Shown: positions 34,189 through 38,025 of the stretch, in pieces
How the letters are laid out: each line of letters starts with the position of its first letter
How positions within the stretch are numbered: the stretch's first letter is position 1
Source: Prevotella sp.
GTDB lineage: Bacteria; Bacteroidota; Bacteroidia; Bacteroidales; Dysgonomonadaceae
NCBI GenBank assembly: GCA_031285905.1
Contig: JAITVH010000107.1
Coordinates: 1 to 38,025 of the forward strand
Direction: 5' to 3'
DNA length: 38,025 nt
Notes under the pieces: model-generated
The model's database searches: none
What the model was told of the DNA's origin: nothing
Seen by the model: only the letters and a program-made list of their open reading frames with translations
Program-made: the position numbers and the translations under genes

Positions 34189-35058
34189 TCATCTTATCTT
34201 ATCGAACCCTTCGCCGTACACGCCTCTTACCGTGCTTTGGGAGATAAATGCATTTTCATCAATTGTCTTTATCAGGCGGAATATCTCGGTTGCTTCGTTC
34301 CGTTTTGCCAGTACAATAATAACTTTCGATGCTTCTTTCGTGTACCAGCCTGTACTATCCAGCACTGTACATCCACGATGTAATTCCTTGTTGATGGCGT
34401 CGGCAATGGTCGCGTATTTCTTCGAGAACACCATGATTTGTACAGATTGTTTAAATCCGTTGATCACCATATCGATGCAGTAGGTCATTACACCCATCAC
34501 AATAAGGCCGTAGATGATCTTGTGGTAATCATAGAATAAGAAATAAGAACTGCATATAATCACAAAGTCGCAAAGCATCATGCCGCGTCCGAATGTAATA
34601 TTCTTATACTTATTGATAATGGCTACAATGATGTCTGTTCCCCCTGTGCTGCCATTTGAGTTGAACACCAGCCCGATCCCCGTACCGCATAGCATAGCCC
34701 CGATAACCCCCGAAAGCAAAGGCTCGTCTTTTACAATCGGTTCGGTAATATAGATCTGAAAAAGCGTAAGCAAGCCGGTTAAGACAAATACACCATAGAT
34801 GGTCTTTACCATAAACTTCACGCCGAGTATTTTGAAGGCAATAAGCAACAATACACAGTTAACAGTGAAATAAGTATATTGTAATGGAATTCCGCCATTG
34901 GTCGAATATTCTATCAAGAGGGCGACCCCCGCCAAACCTCCGGTAACTATTCCTCCGGGTTTGATAAAACCAATTAGCCCCAGTGCATATATGGCAAGCC
35001 CCAAGGTTATTATGGCATAGTCTTTCCAATAGAATTCTTTTAAATATCTTTTTGGCAT
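34189..35058 (-). CDS. YitT-family membrane protein
   Basis: A 289-residue protein with about five transmembrane helices (DUF161/YitT_membrane), including LGLAIYALGLIGFIKPGGIV and GLAGVALLIEYSTNGGIP, and GLVFNSNGSTGGTDIIVAII, the family core. The C-terminal soluble DUF2179 domain (about 215-288) has GCTVLDSTGWYTKEASKVII and ISQSTVRGVYGEGFDKIR. The molecular function of this widespread family is not settled; transport is suspected. It starts 29 bp after the leuS stop and precedes the phosphoethanolamine transferase. Confidence 0.9.
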   Translation of the reverse strand: MPKRYLKEFYWKDYAIITLGLAIYALGLIGFIKPGGIVTGGLAGVALLIEYSTNGGIPLQYTYFTVNCVLLLIAFKILGVKFMVKTIYGVFVLTGLLTLFQIYITEPIVKDEPLLSGVIGAMLCGTGIGLVFNSNGSTGGTDIIVAIINKYKNITFGRGMMLCDFVIICSSYFLFYDYHKIIYGLIVMGVMTYCIDMVINGFKQSVQIMVFSKKYATIADAINKELHRGCTVLDSTGWYTKEASKVIIVLAKRNEATEIFRLIKTIDENAFISQSTVRGVYGEGFDKIR

Positions 35059-35087
35059 GGGCGTTATTTACTTAGAGTTTTGTCTTT

Positions 35088-38025
35088 TTACAATACCACA
35101 TTAATCATCTTTTTCGGCACAAAGACAATCTTCTTCGGAGTTTTACCATCCAGCCATTTTTGAGCCAACTCATGCTTAAGTACTGTTTCTTCAACCTCCT
35201 TTTGATCTATATCGGCAGGGAACTCTATATCGAAACGTACTTTTCCGTTGAATGCCACACCATATCGGAATGAGTCTTCAGCCAGATATTCTTCTTTGAA
35301 TTCAGGCCATTGAGCATCGCATACAGAGTTCGTATTACCTAAAGCATGCCACAGTTCTTCCGCCACAAAAGGGGCGAAAGGGGCAAGCACAACAATTAAG
35401 TCTTGGAAGATGGCTTTTTTGCTGCATTTGAGAGCACTCAGCTCATTTACACATATCATAGAAGCCGATATGGATGTATTGAAAGAGAATGCTTCTATAT
35501 CGGCTGATACTTTTTTGATCAGTTTATGCAATGCCTTCAATTCGGCTTTTGTCGGTTCTTCATTGGTAACGATAAATTCATCCCCTTTATAGAACAATCC
35601 CCACATCTTGCGCAAGAAGCGGAATACGCCGTCTATGCCGTTCATATCCCACGGTTTGGACTGTTCCAACGGGCCGAGGAACATTTCATACATACGCAAG
35701 GTATCTGCCCCATATTTTTCGGCTACATCGTCAGGGTTTACTACATTATGGTAACGTTTACCCATTTTTTCGATATTCCATCCGCAGATATATTTACCAT
35801 CTTCCAATATGAATTGAGCATCAGCATATTCAGGACGCCAGGCTTTAAACGCTTCTATGTCCAGAATATCATTGCTTACGATATTGACATCCACATGGAT
35901 TTCTGTTGTTTCATATTGGTCTTTCAGGTTGAAGGATACGAACTTATTCGTTCCGTTGATACGGTAAACAAGGCTGCTTCGTCCCTGTATCATTCCCTGG
36001 TTGATCAGTTTCTTGAACGGTTCGTCTTCGCATGAAACGCCTATGTCATACAGGAACTTATTCCAGAAACGGCTGTACACCAAGTGTCCTGTGGCGTGTT
36101 CCGTACCACCGATATATAAATCTACATTACGCCAGTATTCGTCTTTATCCTTCGATACCAGTTCGTCAGGATTATATGGATCCATATATTGCAGATAATA
36201 GGCCGAAGAACCGGCAAATCCCGGCATAGTGTTCAATTCCAGCGGGAAAATTGTCTTATGATCTATCAATGAATTGTCAACCACTACTTCTTTTTGCGTA
36301 TCCCATGCCCATTTAGTAGCGCGTCCCAATGGCGGTTCGCCTGTTTCGGTAGGTAAGTATTTGTCCACATCAGGCAATTCCAGAGGTAACTTGTCAATCG
36401 GCAACATATAAGGTATTTCACCCTTATAATAAACAGGGAACGGTTCACCCCAATAGCGTTGGCGTGAGAATATGGCATCACGCAAACGGTAATTTACCTT
36501 TATGCGTCCAAGGTCGTTTTCTTTAATATGCTGTCTCGCTTTTTCAATGGCGTCTTTTACTTCAAGTCCATTCAAAAAGCCTGAATTGATCATTATACCT
36601 TCTTTTGCATCGAAGCTTTCTTCCGACACATCAGCCCCTTCTATAAGAGGGATGATTGGCAGGTTGAAATGTTTGGCAAAAGCATGGTCGCGGCTGTCGT
36701 GCCCCGGTACGGCCATAATAGCTCCTGTTCCGTATCCGGCCAAAACGTAATCGGCTACCCAGATAGGCACTTCTTTTCCATTCAGCGGATTGATAGCATA
36801 AGAGCCTGTAAATACTCCTGTTACTTTCTTATCCATCTGGCGGTCGCGTTCGGTACGGCGCTTGGTGGCTTGAATGTATTTGTCCACTTCCAGCTGATGT
36901 TCGACAGTAGTTACTTTGGATACATATTCACTTTCAGGTGCCAGTACCATAAAAGTCACTCCAAAAATAGTATCGGGGCGGGTAGTGAAGACAATTACCT
37001 CCCCTAAATCCCCTCCAAAAGAGGGGACTTTGGCATCGCAAAATGATTTTATCTTAGCTATAACATTATCTGTGTCGGCAATAACTTCTTCATTCGAAAA
37101 GTGAAGAATAGTATATCCCAGTTCTTCTAATGCTTTGTCACGTTGTATATCATACTCCTGTTGATCCGGATTATTATGATATCCACCGTCCACTTCGATA
37201 ATCAGAGATCTCTCGAAGCAAATAAAATCTATAATAAATTTATCTATCAAATGCTGACGTCTAAATTTATATCCTATGTTTTTATTGCGAAGCATTTGCC
37301 ACAAAGCATTTTCTGCTTCTGTGGGATTTTTACGGTGTTCACGGGCATTGCTTATATTACTATTCCAATCCAGTTTGTTTGTTGTATGGTTGGGAGGTAA
37401 TTCATCCCCCCGCCTTTTGGAGGGGGCTAGGGGGAGGTGTATCTCAGCACCCTCACTGCGTCCTATCCAGTTGCGTTGGGTTTCTTTCAACGATTCAGTC
37501 CAATCTATCGTATCAAGGCTTTCCAACAGTCGTTGCGCATAAGCCGACGTCCTGATACTCCATTGGCGCATCAGGCGTTGCTCTACAGGATAACCGCCAC
37601 GCTCCGATAAGCCGCCGATTACTTCATCATTAGCCAATACAGTGCCTAAAGGTGCGCACCAGTTTACAGTGGTTTCGCTCAGATAGGCTATGCGGTAGTT
37701 TAATAATACTTCCTGTTTCTTTGTTTCTGAATACGCCTTCCACTCATCGGCAGTAAAATGTAGCTCTTCGCTGCAAGCAATATTCATCCCTTCCGTACCT
37801 ATTTGTTCGAATGCTTGTATCAGTTCTTCAATAGGGCGGGCTTGATTTTCATCGTTGCAATAATAGCTGTTAAACATTTTGATAAATGCCCATTGCGTCC
37901 ACTTGTAGTAACGAGGGTCGCATGTCTGTATCTCCCTGCTCCAGTCGAATGAGAAGCCGATCTTATCCAGTTGTTCACGGTAACGCTTGATGTTTTCAGC
38001 CGTAGTGATAGCCGGATGCTGCCCT
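35088..38025 (-). CDS. leuS: Leucyl-tRNA synthetase carrying an in-frame DUF559 nuclease-domain insertion (5' end off window)
   Basis: The frame is open to the right edge. The visible part starts at [20 protein letters not shown], so only about 70-75 residues including the HIGH motif are missing. Synthetase parts: [31 protein letters not shown] at the entry to the CP1 editing domain, the editing motif [30 protein letters not shown] with the editing Asp, [16 protein letters not shown], and [20 protein letters not shown], where the KMSKS loop reads KMGKR. Between GAEI and [10 protein letters not shown] lie 147 extra codons (36999-37439) encoding a DUF559 nuclease domain. Without them the protein would be a normal size (about 900 residues). 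The frame is intact throughout, so the enzyme is probably functional with a nuclease-like domain looped out of the editing domain. The nuclease part may be inert or active; this cannot be told. Confidence 0.95.
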   Translation of the reverse strand, partial: GQHPAITTAENIKRYREQLDKIGFSFDWSREIQTCDPRYYKWTQWAFIKMFNSYYCNDENQARPIEELIQAFEQIGTEGMNIACSEELHFTADEWKAYSETKKQEVLLNYRIAYLSETTVNWCAPLGTVLANDEVIGGLSERGGYPVEQRLMRQWSIRTSAYAQRLLESLDTIDWTESLKETQRNWIGRSEGAEIHLPLAPSKRRGDELPPNHTTNKLDWNSNISNAREHRKNPTEAENALWQMLRNKNIGYKFRRQHLIDKFIIDFICFERSLIIEVDGGYHNNPDQQEYDIQRDKALEELGYTILHFSNEEVIADTDNVIAKIKSFCDAKVPSFGGDLGEVIVFTTRPDTIFGVTFMVLAPESEYVSKVTTVEHQLEVDKYIQATKRRTERDRQMDKKVTGVFTGSYAINPLNGKEVPIWVADYVLAGYGTGAIMAVPGHDSRDHAFAKHFNLPIIPLIEGADVSEESFDAKEGIMINSGFLNGLEVKDAIEKARQHIKENDLGRIKVNYRLRDAIFSRQRYWGEPFPVYYKGEIPYMLPIDKLPLELPDVDKYLPTETGEPPLGRATKWAWDTQKEVVVDNSLIDHKTIFPLELNTMPGFAGSSAYYLQYMDPYNPDELVSKDKDEYWRNVDLYIGGTEHATGHLVYSRFWNKFLYDIGVSCEDEPFKKLINQGMIQGRSSLVYRINGTNKFVSFNLKDQYETTEIHVDVNIVSNDILDIEAFKAWRPEYADAQFILEDGKYICGWNIEKMGKRYHNVVNPDDVAEKYGADTLRMYEMFLGPLEQSKPWDMNGIDGVFRFLRKMWGLFYKGDEFIVTNEEPTKAELKALHKLIKKVSADIEAFSFNTSISASMICVNELSALKCSKKAIFQDLIVVLAPFAPFVAEELWHALGNTNSVCDAQWPEFKEEYLAEDSFRYGVAFNGKVRFDIEFPADIDQKEVEETVLKHELAQKWLDGKTPKKIVFVPKKMINVVL
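36997..37438 (-). mobile_element. 442-bp element with terminal inverted repeats and DUF559 (Vsr-like) nuclease domain, inserted in leuS
   Basis: The ends are 25-bp inverted repeats matching at 21 positions (36997-37021, starting ACCTCCCCTAAATCCCC, and 37414-37438 reversed, starting ACCTCCCCCTAGCCCCC). Each continues into a hairpin: CCCCTC/GAGGGG on the left, CCCCC/GGGGG on the right. Between them is a DUF559 domain of the PD-(D/E)XK endonuclease superfamily: [20 protein letters not shown], then [20 protein letters not shown], then [20 protein letters not shown]. The conserved Glu, the Asp of IIDF, and the Glu/Asp/His of IEVDGGYH are all present. The first in-frame Met in the element follows the first conserved Glu, so the domain is made only as part of LeuRS. 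No transposase, intein or intron motif is seen. Confidence 0.78.

Noticed and set aside
36997-37438. Intein or group I/II intron in leuS
   Set aside because: No Hint-domain splicing motifs and no intron core are seen, and the insert stays in frame with repeat-derived codons at both ends.
35088-38025. leuS as a pseudogene broken by the insertion
   Set aside because: The frame is continuous, and the editing and catalytic motifs on both sides are intact, so a working gene is more likely.

Overview
The window looks like chromosomal DNA from a Bacteroidales bacterium, possibly a Dysgonomonadaceae or Parabacteroides relative. The evidence is an STN-type SusC/RagA receptor with its FecR and ECF sigma partners, -7 boxes of the TAnnTTTG type, FISUMP and CHU_C-type Ig-like secreted proteins, and moderate to low GC. 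Almost every gene lies on the minus strand; the exception is the Ig-like protein at 30.6-32.5 kb.

Layout by increasing coordinate. 1-5138: a SusC-like TonB-dependent receptor cut by the left edge, its anti-sigma factor and its ECF sigma factor. 5255-6481: a secreted FISUMP protein. 6777-8866: a Bcr/CflA-type MFS exporter and an AraC-type regulator. 8878-20257: a complete tryptophan operon read right to left, promoter - leader peptide - terminator - trpB - trpE - trpG - trpB2 - trpD - cupin - NAD(P)H oxidoreductase - unknown membrane protein - MFS - trpC - trpF - trpA. 20274-22610: a secreted FG-GAP protein preceded by a 26-unit CT microsatellite. 23165-25170: two paralogous secreted proteins, each with two TonB-C domains. 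25227-30051: a five-gene surface-glycan cluster (FkbM methyltransferase, flippase, GT11 fucosyltransferase, GT2, LicD). 30597-32462: the Ig-like secreted protein. 32466-35058: a phosphoethanolamine transferase and a YitT protein. 35088-38025: leucyl-tRNA synthetase, cut by the right edge.

The most unusual content is a family of G/C-rich inverted hairpin elements. One 442-bp copy carries an apparently intact DUF559 (Vsr-like, PD-(D/E)XK) nuclease domain bounded by 25-bp imperfect terminal inverted repeats, and it sits in frame inside the editing domain of leuS. Three short copies (about 106-132 bp) without the nuclease, ending in the same hairpin-plus-GGGGG modules, sit at three junctions of the trp operon. 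There they supply the stop codon of the upstream gene and, in two cases, new N-terminal residues of TrpG and TrpE. This resembles a REPIN/RAYT arrangement with a DUF559 nuclease in place of the transposase. That role is inferred.

The second notable system is a trp transcription attenuator: a 19-residue leader peptide with three consecutive Trp codons, a strong intrinsic terminator, and an 8-bp competing antiterminator pairing that overlaps the leader stop codon. Together with an LLES feedback motif in TrpE, it suggests the operon is controlled both at transcription and at enzyme activity.
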